64,000 bases of DNA from Thalassobius sp. I31.1 (GTDB lineage: Bacteria; Pseudomonadota; Alphaproteobacteria; Rhodobacterales; Rhodobacteraceae). The notes under the pieces were generated by a model that saw nothing but the letters and a program-made list of their open reading frames with translations, searched no databases and was not told the origin of the DNA. Numbering within the stretch: the stretch's first letter is position 1; the number at the start of each line of letters is the position of its first letter. The position numbers and the translations under genes were made by a program. Location of the stretch: the NCBI RefSeq assembly GCF_003031585.1, contig NZ_PWAA01000053.1:62001-126000 (forward strand). Reading direction: 5' to 3'. Shown in pieces: positions 63,539-64,000 of this stretch.

Positions 63539-64000
63539 TTTCATACCGCCCGCGCCTTGTGGTGATGCTGAAAGAACCACATCCGGGGCGCGTGAAAACC
63601 CGGTTGGGGCGCGACATTGGCCTGACACGTTCCGCCTGGTGGTTTCGTCACCAATCTGCTGCCCTGATCCGTCGCCTGCGTGATCCGCGCTGGGATCTGA
63701 TCCTGGCAGTTGCGCCTGATCAGGAAGGATTGCAAAGCCGCGTCTGGCCCGCAGATCTGCCCCGTGTGCCCCAGGGGGGCGGCGATCTTGGTGACCGTAT
63801 GGCGCAGCAGTTTCACAGCGTTGCGCCCGGTCCTATGTGCATCATCGGCGCGGATATCCCCGACATCAACCGCACGCGTATTGCAGAAGCGTTCAAGGCG
63901 CTGGGCGATCATGATGCGGTTTTCGGCCCTGCGGATGATGGCGGGTACTGGCTGATTGGTCTGAAACGTATACGCCCGGTGCCGCCCGGCCTGTTTACCG
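63535..64000 (+). CDS. DUF2064 / CofC-like glycosyltransferase family protein (partial)
   Basis: The first 155 codons of a protein that runs past the window end. It begins RLVVMLKEPHPGRVKTRLGR, the nucleotide-binding signature of the TIGR04282/DUF2064 group with a GT-A fold, and contains GPMCIIGADIPDI and FGPADDGGYWLIGL. This group is related to guanylyl- and other nucleotidyl-/glycosyltransferases; the substrate is unknown. It is coupled to the GNAT gene by an ATGA overlap. Confidence 0.8.
   Translation, partial: MISYRPRLVVMLKEPHPGRVKTRLGRDIGLTRSAWWFRHQSAALIRRLRDPRWDLILAVAPDQEGLQSRVWPADLPRVPQGGGDLGDRMAQQFHSVAPGPMCIIGADIPDINRTRIAEAFKALGDHDAVFGPADDGGYWLIGLKRIRPVPPGLFT

Noticed and set aside
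1-64000. CRISPR arrays, insertion sequences, prophage, toxin-antitoxin pairs, defence islands or tRNA genes
   Set aside because: No regularly spaced repeats, transposase, integrase, phage structural genes or cloverleaf sequences were found; the window is essentially core chromosome.

Overview
The window is 64 kb of bacterial chromosome, coding-dense (about 60 protein genes), moderately GC-rich and made almost entirely of conserved alphaproteobacterial genes. The gene content and neighbourhoods point to the Rhodobacteraceae (Roseobacter group): rimP-nusA-ylxR-infB, mutT-argJ-parvulin facing secA, dnaK-dnaJ, serB opposite serC-serA with a serC-type RNA leader, dapD-dapE, and a homogentisate operon with MarR, FAD-monooxygenase, DUF2783 and MBL genes. 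I cannot name the genus. I saw no tRNA, rRNA, insertion sequence, prophage or CRISPR array.

Layout. 1-3.1 kb: end of a glutaredoxin-like gene, a nitrilase-family amidase, a MarR regulator, ubiG and proline iminopeptidase. 3.1-8.7 kb: the rimP-nusA-ylxR-infB operon, with a recognisable promoter and a leader containing a terminator-like hairpin, then a strong terminator and a very small gene (8714-8845, minus). 9-11.4 kb: parvulin, argJ, mutT on the minus strand. 11.6-16.7 kb: secA, an exported protein of unknown function and a PstS/OmpA-like fusion. 16.7-20.9 kb: radC, dnaJ, dnaK. 21-30.8 kb: alkB, an SH3/COG3650 lipoprotein-like exported protein, an ABC-2 polysaccharide-export permease, cysQ, kdsB, galU, galE, a glycosyltransferase, selO, arfB, a candidate structured RNA and a queuosine-precursor transporter. 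30.9-40.9 kb: phytase-like esterase, mepA, an MFS transporter, thioesterase, yggT, recQ, hybrid histidine kinase, thiolase, MarR. 41-50.4 kb: a membrane LytTR regulator and the hmgA-maiA-fahA operon followed by MBL, FAD-monooxygenase and DUF2783 genes and a membrane-anchored beta-helix protein. 50.4-59.3 kb: phosphatase, serA, serC, serB, asparaginase, an IalB-like protein, rlmN, a ribbon-helix-helix protein, a LOG protein. 59.4-64 kb: dapD, an ionotropic-glutamate-receptor-like protein, a small conserved protein, dapE, a GNAT acetyltransferase and the start of a DUF2064 transferase.

How the genes work together. Three pathways are nearly complete locally: L-serine synthesis (serA, serC, serB), homogentisate breakdown to fumarate and acetoacetate (hmgA, maiA, fahA, with a thiolase nearby), and two succinylase-branch steps of lysine/DAP synthesis (dapD, dapE). 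galU, galE, kdsB and the export permease belong to surface polysaccharide production. The least ordinary items are the GluR0-like receptor channel (60348-61451), the unassigned folded RNA near 30.0-30.14 kb, the 43-codon gene beside infB, the leader structures of rimP, serC, galU and hmgA, and the direct repeats in front of the LytTR gene. No clearly new multi-gene system is visible; most of the window is core genome.
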